DNA from: Anaerotruncus rubiinfantis
GTDB taxonomy: Bacteria > Bacillota > Clostridia > Oscillospirales > Ruminococcaceae
Assembly: GCF_900078395.1 (NCBI RefSeq)
Contig: NZ_FKLA01000009.1
Location: 533,305-597,304 of the forward strand
Direction: 5' to 3'
DNA length: 64,000 nt
A program made the translations under genes and the position numbers. Of the stretch, positions 51,988-59,931 are shown in pieces (the stretch's first letter is position 1; every line of letters starts with the position of its first letter). The notes beneath the pieces are model-generated. The model saw only the letters and a list, made by a program, of their open reading frames with translations. It had not been told where the DNA came from and searched no databases.

Positions 51988-52653
51988 ATGAATATTACCG
52001 ATGTCAAAATTAGAAAGATCGAAAAAGAAGGACGGCTTAGAGCAGTGGTATCCATAACAGTCGATTCTGATCTGGTGCTTCATGACCTCAAGGTTGTCCA
52101 GGGTTCTGATAAGCTATTTGTTGCTATGCCGTCCAGACGCGAACGAAATGGTCAATGGCACGATATCTGTCACCCCATTACTGGTGCTGCCAGAGCGCAA
52201 ATTGAAGATGTGGTTCTCGCCTCCTATCAGACCCTCATGCATGCCCAGGAAGAAAAAAATCCCATCTTCCGCGTGTGCTTTACCGCCCAAAAGTCCTACG
52301 GCGGCAAATTGCAGCCCAAAATGGGCGCAGGCAATCTGCCCATCTGCCTTGAAATTGATCTTCCAGCAGCAGATAGCCTGCTTCAGGAAGTGAAGAAATT
52401 CCATGATAAACACCACACCAGCTATCGATCTATCCGTGCTTTCCGGTATCCTTTCAAAATCGGAGATATGATCGCAAACGACATCGAATCACTGAACGAA
52501 TCCGCAAAGCTGATCAGCAAAATGGATGAAGAAACAATCAGCATCCTTCAATCCCGACTCAATGCAAAGGCGCCTGTATGTGAATATGAACTGGAAGAGT
52601 GGTGTAAGGAATTGCAGCAGCTTTGCAGGGAAAAGGGACCGGCGCCTCTTTGA
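51988..52653 (+). CDS. SpoVG-domain protein with C-terminal extension
   Basis: 221 residues. Residues 1-80 match SpoVG (MNITDVKIRKIEKEGRLRAV, LHDLKVVQGSDKLFVAMPSR, ICHPITGAARAQIEDVVLA). SpoVG binds nucleic acid and affects division and gene expression. The remaining 140 residues have no family I recognise. Long SpoVG-like proteins of this kind are common first genes in conjugative elements of gut Clostridia. Starts after AGAAAGGGATG and has its own region after the compartment terminator. Confidence 0.8.
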   Translation: MNITDVKIRKIEKEGRLRAVVSITVDSDLVLHDLKVVQGSDKLFVAMPSRRERNGQWHDICHPITGAARAQIEDVVLASYQTLMHAQEEKNPIFRVCFTAQKSYGGKLQPKMGAGNLPICLEIDLPAADSLLQEVKKFHDKHHTSYRSIRAFRYPFKIGDMIANDIESLNESAKLISKMDEETISILQSRLNAKAPVCEYELEEWCKELQQLCREKGPAPL

Positions 52654-52725
52654 CAAATTGTGAAAGGACATCGACAGACATCCAATTCGCAGTGCTAGCT
52701 GGCTTGTCTGCCGTCAAAAAATACC

Positions 52726-52935
52726 ATGCAGAAAAAAGGCGTTAAACATGGAATCATTCGCTCCTCGGTTAAACCCATTAACAATCCCGTTCCGCAGCCT
52801 GTTGCTTGTGATCGATATACCAAATGTGCGGGATGCCCTCATCCGCAGCATGGGATGATCTGCTGGGACGAAAACGGAAAATGCCTCCGGTTGGAAATGC
52901 ATAGTATCTATGGACGAAAAAAGGAGCTGCAATGA
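52726..52935 (+). CDS. Small cysteine-containing hypothetical protein
   Basis: 69 residues with a possible zinc site (CDRYTKCAGCPHPQHGMICW). No known family recognised. Its stop codon is directly followed by the TTG start of the next gene, so the two are coupled. Typical of short accessory genes in conjugative elements. Confidence 0.55.
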   Translation: MQKKGVKHGIIRSSVKPINNPVPQPVACDRYTKCAGCPHPQHGMICWDENGKCLRLEMHSIYGRKKELQ

Positions 52936-53436
52936 TTGGGTATCAAAGCCCATAAAAAGCAATTTGAGCGAATATTCACTTTGCGTCCCGCTCTTCCCGA
53001 GGAGTCGGGGCTTTTTTACGCCCTGCCGCCCGAGCAGGATGAGGCGCTGGGCGCCATCGGACACGTCCGTATTGATTTCGGCCACAGAGGGGATGAGTTC
53101 TGGCACACCTGGTGGCCGAGAGGTTCGGAGGCGCTAAACTCTTCCGAATTCAAGACGGAGCTCACCGAGGTGGTGGACGATCTGCGCAAACATGTCCTGA
53201 AAAGCCTTTCGGACATGGATCGCTACTGTAAGGAACACGGCGGGGAGATCAGCGGCGGCTGGGCGCAGAACTATGGTTATATTTTAGAAACCGGCAACTA
53301 TCAATATTGCCTGCGGTGCAACCCTGTGTCCGGAGATTACCAAGCATATCTCGTCTGTTTCGACCTGCGGGTACAGGAAAAGAAGCAGAATCAAAGTGAA
53401 TTGCCCGATCAGGAAGTGCAGATGGGAGGTCTATAA
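52936..53436 (+). CDS. Hypothetical protein of conjugative-element type
   Basis: 166 residues from a TTG start 10 bases after AAGGAG. Features: FWHTWWPRGSEALNSSEFK and a basic/acidic mix without signal or membrane segments. I do not recognise a domain. Directly follows the small cysteine protein gene and precedes another small gene with two-base spacing. Confidence 0.6.
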   Translation: MGIKAHKKQFERIFTLRPALPEESGLFYALPPEQDEALGAIGHVRIDFGHRGDEFWHTWWPRGSEALNSSEFKTELTEVVDDLRKHVLKSLSDMDRYCKEHGGEISGGWAQNYGYILETGNYQYCLRCNPVSGDYQAYLVCFDLRVQEKKQNQSELPDQEVQMGGL

Positions 53437-53437
53437 T

Positions 53438-53668
53438 ATGCTGAAATGGAAAAGCCCATGGGAGTCAATCCCGGCACACGAATATCCAATCACTTTGGAG
53501 CGACTCGGAAAGTTTCTTGCCACTCACTACAAGCCTTACGTGAAAGCGATCCATATCTGTCTCGCCAGGTTGAGAAAACACGCCGCAAATTTAGCCGTTC
53601 AGCAACGAGATAAAGACGTGGCGGAACTGCGTGAGCTTATCATGCAGGAGGCGACAAAATTCATTTAA
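53438..53668 (+). CDS. Hypothetical basic small protein
   Basis: 76 residues from ATG 53438 (GGGAGGT upstream). Helical and basic (HYKPYVKAIHICLARLRKHA). Unknown family; it immediately precedes the adenine methylase gene in a tight series. Confidence 0.6.
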   Translation: MLKWKSPWESIPAHEYPITLERLGKFLATHYKPYVKAIHICLARLRKHAANLAVQQRDKDVAELRELIMQEATKFI

Positions 53669-53705
53669 AATATCTCTCTGCTGATGTCCAGAAGGAGGTT
53701 TCAAT

Positions 53706-54692
53706 ATCCTCGAAAAACTCCTCAAAAGTTTCATTCCCTGGGTTGGCGGAAAAGGAGCGCTGAGAAAACTCATCTACCGTCTATTTCCAAGCGGCTATAA
53801 GAAATATGTCGAGGTATTCGGCGGCGGTGGATCGGTACTCTTTGGCCGCAAGCATCCTCAAAAATGTATGGAGATTTACAATGACGCCAACGGTGATCTT
53901 GTAAATCTTTTCTATTGTGTCAAAAATAAACCGCTGGCCCTGCTCGCAGAACTTGGCTTTTTGCCACTCCATGCGAGGGATGAATTTAAAATTCTGAAGA
54001 AATTCCTGAAAAAGGAAGAATTCACAGATGACGACCTCAAAGAAGAACTGGAACTGGCCGAACACTTTCTGCCCCCTCCTGACTTTGAGGAGATCCGGAT
54101 ATTGCTAGCCGGGCAGGCTGCACTGCGGGACGTCCGGCGCGCCGCAGCGTACTACAAGCTGATCCGTTACAGCTATGGAGGCGGTGGAAATTCCTATGGA
54201 GCGCGCCCGCTGGATATTCGTCGTGGATTCCATTTGATCTGGGAGTGCTCCCGGCGCCTTGCTGAAGTGGTTATAGAACATAAGGATTTTGAAGCGTTGA
54301 TTGAAACCTACGACAGCTCCGAAACGCTGTTTTATATTGATCCGCCTTATTTTGAAGCGGAGTGCTATGAAGTGGAATTTTCTCTGAACGATCACTACCG
54401 TCTCATGCAGGTGCTGAGTAAGTGCGAAGGGATGTGGGTACTTTCCTACAACGACTGCCCGTTTATTCGAAATCTCTACGCAGGATATCGTATCTATCCT
54501 GTCCGCCGTCTGAACAATATGGCGCAGCGATACGAAAGTGGGAAAGAATACCCCGAGGTCATTATTCTAAACTACGACCCCAAAGAGTACGCAAAAGAAA
54601 ACCCCATCCAAATGACCCTCTTTCAGTCTGATCAGGAGGATGAGGATGAATATGATTACGTCATTGCCAACGAACAGGAGGAACTCACATGA
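53706..54692 (+). CDS. D12-class DNA adenine N6-methyltransferase, noncanonical start
   Basis: Motif I (SFIPWVGGKGALRKL, then VEVFGGGGSVLFGR) and catalytic DPPY (FYIDPPYFEAE) identify a Dam/D12-type methylase. The first in-frame ATG is at 53868 and would delete motif I entirely. Upstream, the frame stays open and a GGAGG at 53694-53698 sits seven bases before ATC 53706; no ATG, GTG or TTG lies there in frame. I therefore place the start at ATC 53706 (328 residues). It would methylate adenines, perhaps protecting the mobile element. No restriction gene is adjacent. Confidence 0.82.
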   Translation: MLEKLLKSFIPWVGGKGALRKLIYRLFPSGYKKYVEVFGGGGSVLFGRKHPQKCMEIYNDANGDLVNLFYCVKNKPLALLAELGFLPLHARDEFKILKKFLKKEEFTDDDLKEELELAEHFLPPPDFEEIRILLAGQAALRDVRRAAAYYKLIRYSYGGGGNSYGARPLDIRRGFHLIWECSRRLAEVVIEHKDFEALIETYDSSETLFYIDPPYFEAECYEVEFSLNDHYRLMQVLSKCEGMWVLSYNDCPFIRNLYAGYRIYPVRRLNNMAQRYESGKEYPEVIILNYDPKEYAKENPIQMTLFQSDQEDEDEYDYVIANEQEELT

Positions 54693-55156
54693 AGAACCAC
54701 ACGATGAAGAAGGATTTTTGCATTCCTGCCCAGTTTCTTGATGTGGCGGGGCTTTCCGCCTCTGCGGGCGGCACAATGATGACCATTGCTCCCGGCGTGA
54801 TTATCCTGATGAATCCCATCCAGGATGATGAGGAGCGGCGTGAGGTTATGATCGCGCTTCGTAAAACAGCCTTTTCTCTTAGGATTAAGTCTGGAGATTC
54901 CTGTGAAGATGATCCGGATGATGGCTTTCACATTCCTTCCTATCTGCTGCGGGAAGCAGGTATCGACCCCAACAAAAGTCTGGATGTCGTCATCGACGAC
55001 GGCTCCCTCATCATTTCCCCCGCTCAAAATCCGGAAAGTGAGATTTTTCCAGAAGACGCTCTGCTGCAGGGTGTTTCATTACTCCGGACACTTGGAATGC
55101 CCTTGGGCTTGATCCGAAGAATTCTGAGGGAAGGAGCCGACGAAGATGCCGTGTGA
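54689..55156 (+). CDS. AbrB/SpoVT-like domain protein
   Basis: 155 residues, overlapping the methylase stop by four bases. The part FHIPSYLLREAGIDPNKSLD, followed by VVIDDGSLIISPA, resembles the swapped-hairpin AbrB/MazE DNA-binding fold. Pairs with the overlapping next gene of the same type. Likely a DNA-binding regulator of the element; no toxin gene is seen. Confidence 0.6.
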   Translation: MKNHTMKKDFCIPAQFLDVAGLSASAGGTMMTIAPGVIILMNPIQDDEERREVMIALRKTAFSLRIKSGDSCEDDPDDGFHIPSYLLREAGIDPNKSLDVVIDDGSLIISPAQNPESEIFPEDALLQGVSLLRTLGMPLGLIRRILREGADEDAV

Positions 55157-55430
55157 AAATGGGATTTATCGTCTCATCGATTGTAAAGGCCGGATCTATA
55201 TTCCAAAGCCCTTCCGGGACACTCTGGAGTTGGAGTGCGGCGGTTTCGTCCGGCTGATACCCGCTGAAGGAGGTTTGCAGATTCGAAAGGTTGCACTGAT
55301 TGAGGTGGGGGATCAATCTCCGGAAGCTGTGGAAGCCTTTGTAAAAGCCGCAATCAATCAAATGCCTTTTAACAAGCGGCTGGAAATGGCATCGCTGATG
55401 ATTGGCCGGGAAAGCGGGGAAATGGTATGA
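55146..55430 (+). CDS. AbrB/SpoVT-like small regulator
   Basis: 94 residues. The N-terminal half (GIYRLIDCKGRIYIPKPFRD, GGFVRLIPAEGGLQIRKV) is a clear AbrB-type looped hairpin. Overlaps the previous AbrB-like gene by 11 bases, suggesting a coupled pair of regulators. Confidence 0.7.
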   Translation: MPCENGIYRLIDCKGRIYIPKPFRDTLELECGGFVRLIPAEGGLQIRKVALIEVGDQSPEAVEAFVKAAINQMPFNKRLEMASLMIGRESGEMV

Positions 55431-55471
55431 GCTTATTAGACAAGGCCCATTGCTAACCGGATTCCAGTGAT

Positions 55472-55750
55472 ATGGATTACACCGGAAAAGTATTGGTGCT
55501 TCTTCCGCAAGTATTGGACGAGCACTACAGACAAGAGGAAGGCCAGCTTTGGCTTGCGCTGAATGGCTTCGGATGTCGTCCCGATGTAATAGGACGCTCA
55601 ATTTTATGCGTTTGCCTGTCCGATGGAGAAATGGCACGCTGGAATCGCACGGACTTTTTTGGCGTCATTCGTGAGGAAAGCCTGCCCCAGTGGGCGAAAG
55701 AAAAGCTGGAAAAGCAGGCAAAAGGATTCGAACCGGAGATCAAACTGTAA
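55472..55750 (+). CDS. Hypothetical protein of conjugative-element type
   Basis: 92 residues (VLLPQVLDEHYRQEEGQLWL, DGEMARWNRTDFFGVI). Resembles small LPD28-like proteins carried on Clostridia conjugative elements, but I cannot name it with certainty. Short spacing to both neighbours. Confidence 0.55.
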   Translation: MDYTGKVLVLLPQVLDEHYRQEEGQLWLALNGFGCRPDVIGRSILCVCLSDGEMARWNRTDFFGVIREESLPQWAKEKLEKQAKGFEPEIKL

Positions 55751-55761
55751 AGGAGATTCCA

Positions 55762-56204
55762 ATGATTCCTGTTTATACCCGCTCCTTTTGGGAGGCATAT
55801 CAGCGGGGCGAAGTGGACGAGTACCGGACGAGCAAGCGGGAGAACGTTGCCTGTAAAAAGCCATCGACAAAATAACTGACCGGAGTAACGGGATACTTCC
55901 AGAGCCTATTTCTGTCGTTAAAATCCTGTCGCGGTATGGTAAGGATCGCGTATTCCATGTGCTGGCAAACACTGTCCTGTACTTTAATCACGCGCAAGGC
56001 TTCCAAGCGCACTTGGCGTGGGCGCGTGAACTGGCGCTACCTCCGGATGAAACCGGATTGCTCAACCGGCGCGGGACTTATTTGGTGCGCGGTCCCGTAG
56101 AAACAATCGGCGCTTTCATTTCGCTGGCGAAATCCCAAAGTGAAGACATCGATGCAATACTGGAGAGTGCTGACTCTGAACAGTGCTTCCGACTCAACTT
56201 ATAA
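55762..56204 (+). pseudogene. DUF3849-like gene with a -1 frameshift at an A-run
   Basis: ATG 55762 (AAGGAGATTCC upstream) opens IPVYTRSFWEAYQRGEVDEY and RENVACKK, the usual start of DUF3849 proteins, then stops at 55875. Stepping back one base at TAAAAAG (55854-55860) continues as AIDKITDRSNGILPEP, then GKDRVFHVLANTVLYF and onward to 56204, giving about 147 residues. The A-run could be a mutation, a sequencing error, or a -1 slippage site (AAA-AAG codon pair). Function unknown. Confidence 0.65.
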
Positions 56205-56220
56205 AAGGTGGAAAACAATC

Positions 56221-57300
56221 ATGCTAAAACGAATGATCCCGGCCATGACGATCCTTTTGGTTTCGCTGATGACTACAACCGCTTTGGCTGAGGAACCACG
56301 CCTGGTAGTGTCCGGGGAAGGATCGGATCAAACGATAGCGATTACAGATGTCACGCCCGCTGATGGAGCCGAGCCGTCGAAAAACAAAAACTATATGGTC
56401 GGCGACTATTACCCCATTGAGGTAAGAACCGCTATGGACGGGAATGCCCAACTCGTCATCAAGACATTCCTCGTCCCGCCTGATGTTCCGGCCTCGGCAC
56501 TCATAGAAGATAATCTGGTACGGCGCGGTGTGGAATACGAAGTGTCGGATGTCCTGCGCCGGGAGGTCGCTGGAATCACTGAAAGCAAAACGATATCCCA
56601 AACACTTTCCGCACCCGTAGAAAAAAACAATGAATCCGAGGCACTCGCTGCCTTGACCCCTTCAGTTGCTTTTAACAAGGATGGCTATACAGGAACACTG
56701 TTGTTGGACAGCAGCACGATTTCCATCCGGGAGTCCGGAAGCGAAAACTACACTTACACTTTAAAAGACATCCGGGAATATAACAGTCTTGAACGAAACG
56801 ATCCTTACTATGTGCCCAAAACGGCAGAAAAGAATGGCGTTACTCTGTCCCTGGCCGATATTCAATGGACTCCAATGGGTACAGGCGGAGAGAACAGCGA
56901 CGATCCGGGCCTCTATAGAGCTGTCGTTACCTATACTGGACGTGCGGCCGGCAGCAAGGCAAGCGGATACATCGCAACCGCGACGTATAGTGGCAAAGTA
57001 ACCTCAATGTCGGAGGGCAGCGTTCTATTCAGCATTGTCTACGAAGCAGCTCCAAACACAAAAATTAAGGTTAAAAGCAATTTTGACTTCGCACCGCTGT
57101 TTTTTGGTATCGGTACGCTTTTTCTGATTGCCATAGTTGCAGTATTAATCCTATATTTTATCCGCCGAGGAAAACTGGCTGTTGAGTCTGGCGTAACCGA
57201 TCCTGCCTGCCAGGACCCCTTTGCTGGACGGCCCGCGATGGACTTGCCGCAGATGCTGGATGATATGGACCGAGGAATTGATGGAGGCGATGAGAAATGA
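56221..57300 (+). CDS. Exported, membrane-anchored protein of unknown function
   Basis: 359 residues from ATG 56221. Signal peptide (LLVSLMTTTALAEE), a beta-rich external region, and one membrane segment near residues 298-318 (LFFGIGTLFLIAIVAVLILY) followed by a short cytoplasmic tail. Overlaps the sortase gene by four bases. Position suggests a surface partner of the sortase and adhesin encoded downstream. Confidence 0.75.
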   Translation: MLKRMIPAMTILLVSLMTTTALAEEPRLVVSGEGSDQTIAITDVTPADGAEPSKNKNYMVGDYYPIEVRTAMDGNAQLVIKTFLVPPDVPASALIEDNLVRRGVEYEVSDVLRREVAGITESKTISQTLSAPVEKNNESEALAALTPSVAFNKDGYTGTLLLDSSTISIRESGSENYTYTLKDIREYNSLERNDPYYVPKTAEKNGVTLSLADIQWTPMGTGGENSDDPGLYRAVVTYTGRAAGSKASGYIATATYSGKVTSMSEGSVLFSIVYEAAPNTKIKVKSNFDFAPLFFGIGTLFLIAIVAVLILYFIRRGKLAVESGVTDPACQDPFAGRPAMDLPQMLDDMDRGIDGGDEK

Positions 57301-58079
57301 ACAGATTAAAAGGAACGTGGCAAGGAGCCGGCAAATGGTTCTTGATCGGGCTTCCGTTGGCTGTTCTAATCCTTGGTTGTGTGGTCTGGCGTGTAAACAC
57401 AGCACTGGTGACCTCTCCCAGAACAGTAGCCGATTCTCTTCACGAAACAGAAGTGACATTCGATTTGGATAACAATCGTGCTTATACCGCAGATGATGGC
57501 GTTGTAGTTATCGCACCGGAAAGCCACGAACGAAATGACAGCGCCGGGGAAACAGAAAAAAAGCCGGAGCGCCAAAAAACAGTCGCTGTCTTTGCCGATA
57601 CACAACAGATATGGGACCAGTCCATTCCTCTGTCTACCGAAAATTATACGTTGCCGGACGAGATCAGGTTAGTGGACGGCTCAATTGGTACGCTTATAAT
57701 TCCGAAGATCAATCTGTCGGCAAGTGTATATGAAACCGTGCGGCATGGTGAAGAAATGGAATCCATGACCAAGGGAATCGCACACTTTGCAATCACGTCT
57801 GCCTGGGACGGCAATATCGGATTGTGCAGCCACAACGAAGCGCCGGAAGGTGCGGCCGCATTTTTTCGGGATATCCATCTGCTCCGCCCTGGTGACGAAC
57901 TAACCTATAAAACGGCACAAGGAGAACGGCGGTACAAAGTCACCGAGATAAAGGAAATTTCGGAAGATGATTGGTCTTACCTGATGCGCTGCGAGGACGG
58001 GATTAACAGGGTGACGATGATCACCTGCATTACCGGAAAGCCCAATAAACGGCTGATGGTACAAGCAACTGAAGTGTAA
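57297..58079 (+). CDS. Sortase
   Basis: 260 residues with an N-terminal membrane anchor (WFLIGLPLAVLILGCVVW). The sortase core has IGTLIIPKINLSASVYE, the catalytic histidine in LCSHNEAPEG, and the catalytic Cys/Arg in TMITCITGKPNKRLMVQA. It would attach a surface protein to the cell wall; the obvious candidate is the large adhesin starting at 59932. Overlaps the exported-protein gene by four bases. Confidence 0.9.
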   Translation: MNRLKGTWQGAGKWFLIGLPLAVLILGCVVWRVNTALVTSPRTVADSLHETEVTFDLDNNRAYTADDGVVVIAPESHERNDSAGETEKKPERQKTVAVFADTQQIWDQSIPLSTENYTLPDEIRLVDGSIGTLIIPKINLSASVYETVRHGEEMESMTKGIAHFAITSAWDGNIGLCSHNEAPEGAAAFFRDIHLLRPGDELTYKTAQGERRYKVTEIKEISEDDWSYLMRCEDGINRVTMITCITGKPNKRLMVQATEV

Positions 58080-58153
58080 GACCGATGCTTTACTGCAATT
58101 GATGAATCGCTTTTGTATAAGCCAATTGGCATTGTGAATTGGGAGTTGATAAA

Positions 58154-58396
58154 GTGAGCATCCAACAGGCGTTACAGCGGAATATCGCCGCGGCTAGGGG
58201 TGAAGACATTCCTACATATTTTATCAGGTATGCTACACCAGGCCGCAAGCAAATCAAAACCAAATGGTTGTATAACCTGAACGAAGTAAGGGTCTGGTGT
58301 AGCAAAAATTTCAATGGAGGGGGGCGGCTCCTCGCTGGAAGCTGGCAGGTCTTTGCCATAATGGATGACATAAAAAGAAGACGGACGCTTTTTTGA
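58154..58396 (+). CDS. Small hypothetical protein
   Basis: 80 residues from GTG 58154 (GGGAGTTG upstream). Basic (YFIRYATPGRKQIKTKWLYN, NEVRVWCSKNF). No family recognised. Short gene in the conjugative-element series; the 123 bases after it hold nothing recognised. Confidence 0.5.
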   Translation: MSIQQALQRNIAAARGEDIPTYFIRYATPGRKQIKTKWLYNLNEVRVWCSKNFNGGGRLLAGSWQVFAIMDDIKRRRTLF

Positions 58397-58519
58397 TCAG
58401 CGCCCATTGATATCGAAACCGACATATCAACCAAAGGACAAGCCATAAATCAGTAATATATAGCAGATGGCTTTTCTCCGCAATTGATGCTATTCTGATG
58501 GTAAAGGAGGTATCAACCA

Positions 58520-59128
58520 ATGAAGAAAAAGCAGGCTGCCGCATGGCTCTGCACCGCGCTCCTCTTGGCAGGGATGCCAGCTACGATACATGCTGAGGAT
58601 ACGGAAGTATATCAATTCGAAGCGTTCCTCGTAGACGGTGGAACTTCCGGAGGACATACGCCTCCAACTTCACCATCAAAATACCAGGACACCGAATCCA
58701 TACTGCCTGGGGATGAATCGGCGCTGGCCGAACAGGAGGAAGTGGATCTGGACGCGCTGGCGGAAGAAGTATTCAAGTTAACCAACGCTGAACGTGAAAA
58801 AGCTGGCCTGCCCGCCCTGCTGGTGGATGGGCAGCTCTCCGAAATGGCAATGCAACGCGCAAAGGAGCTTGAAGCAACCTTTACCCATGACCGTCCGGAT
58901 GGAAGTAAATGTTCAACAGTATTCAATGAATACGAAACCAGCTTAAATTGGTATGGGGAAAATATCGCATATGGACAGCCAACGCCCGAGCGGGTGATTT
59001 CCGCATGGATGAATTCTCAAAGCCATCAGAAAAATCTCTTGAGAAAAAAAGCGGAGTATCTAGGAATTGGAGTCTGGCAGGATAGCAGAGGACTCCTTTA
59101 TTGGGTACAGGTCTTCGGCAAAGAGTAA
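58520..59128 (+). CDS. Secreted CAP/SCP-domain protein
   Basis: 202 residues. Signal peptide (AAWLCTALLLAGMPATIHAE), a Pro/Ser-rich linker, and a CAP domain (VFKLTNAEREKAGLPALLVD, THDRPDGS, WYGENIAYGQ, VISAWMNSQSHQKNLL, YWVQVFG). Bacterial CAP proteins are secreted and of mostly unknown function. AAAGGAGGT precedes the ATG. Confidence 0.9.
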   Translation: MKKKQAAAWLCTALLLAGMPATIHAEDTEVYQFEAFLVDGGTSGGHTPPTSPSKYQDTESILPGDESALAEQEEVDLDALAEEVFKLTNAEREKAGLPALLVDGQLSEMAMQRAKELEATFTHDRPDGSKCSTVFNEYETSLNWYGENIAYGQPTPERVISAWMNSQSHQKNLLRKKAEYLGIGVWQDSRGLLYWVQVFGKE

Positions 59129-59144
59129 AACATAATACATCATG

Positions 59145-59174
59145 AAAAGCCGCTGAGATCAGCGGCTTTTGCTT
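59145..59174 (+). terminator. Rho-independent terminator after the CAP gene
   Basis: AAAAGCCGCTGA (59145-59156) and TCAGCGGCTTTT (59159-59170) form a tight stem with a T-rich end. Confidence 0.8.
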
Positions 59175-59193
59175 TGCAAAGGGGGGATATAAA

Positions 59194-59778
59194 CTGAAAT
59201 GGGTTACCGAGGATGAGCTCCGAAGTATGAAAAACAGCGAAGGCATGATCTTTCAAGGCTGCGGAGGTGATTTGCAAGAATGGGTAGATGGGATCAATAA
59301 ACTCCTAGCTGAAGAAGGAATCCTCAAAAACGAAAGCAGGTTTAAGGATATTTACGTATTTAAACATGATGGTTTAACAAATCTCCTGTTTTTAATGGAT
59401 GATGTCGAGGTTGATGGCGGGAGTCTTGCAATGTGGCGTTTGCGAACATATGACCTGTTTGGCGGGACCTGGTTGAGCGATTATGTCGCTAACAAACTGG
59501 GCGGCTTTATCGACGATCATGAGGAGGAAAAAACGACAATCGTGCAAAAACCAGATTGCGCACTAATTGGTAATAATGGGAACATATTTGGTTTAATGGG
59601 AATTGCTTCTCGAACTTTGAAAGAAAACGGTTTATCAGCGCAGGCAAAAGAGATGTGTGGGCTTATTATGAAATGCCATAATTATAATGAGGCGCTTAAT
59701 ATCATTGGCGAATATGTTAATATCGTTTCTGAGGATGAGCCGGAATTGGATGACAACAATCTGAAGTTAGACTACTGA
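59194..59778 (+). CDS. Hypothetical protein of conjugative-element type, possible CTG start
   Basis: The first in-frame ATG is 59227, but AAAGGGGGG at 59178-59186 best serves a CTG at 59194 (LKWVTEDELRS...). 194 residues from there. Segments FQGCGGDLQEWVDGINKLL and FKHDGLTNLLFLMDDVEVDG are typical of a small protein family common on such elements. No catalytic motif; function unknown. Confidence 0.65.
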   Translation: MKWVTEDELRSMKNSEGMIFQGCGGDLQEWVDGINKLLAEEGILKNESRFKDIYVFKHDGLTNLLFLMDDVEVDGGSLAMWRLRTYDLFGGTWLSDYVANKLGGFIDDHEEEKTTIVQKPDCALIGNNGNIFGLMGIASRTLKENGLSAQAKEMCGLIMKCHNYNEALNIIGEYVNIVSEDEPELDDNNLKLDY

Positions 59779-59931
59779 TAAAAGTTGTTGAAATCAGCGG
59801 CTTTTACTCTTTTCCATCCCGGAGATTCCCAAGGCGGCAAAATTGACGCATTAGGCTCGGTTTTGCCGGTTTCATCATTCGGGCCTGCTTACGTCATCCT
59901 GCCGCCGCAGTTTGATCGCAGAAAGGAAGAT

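Noticed and set aside
53684..53870. ATG at 53684 as the methylase start
   Set aside because: It is in a different frame from the methylase motifs.
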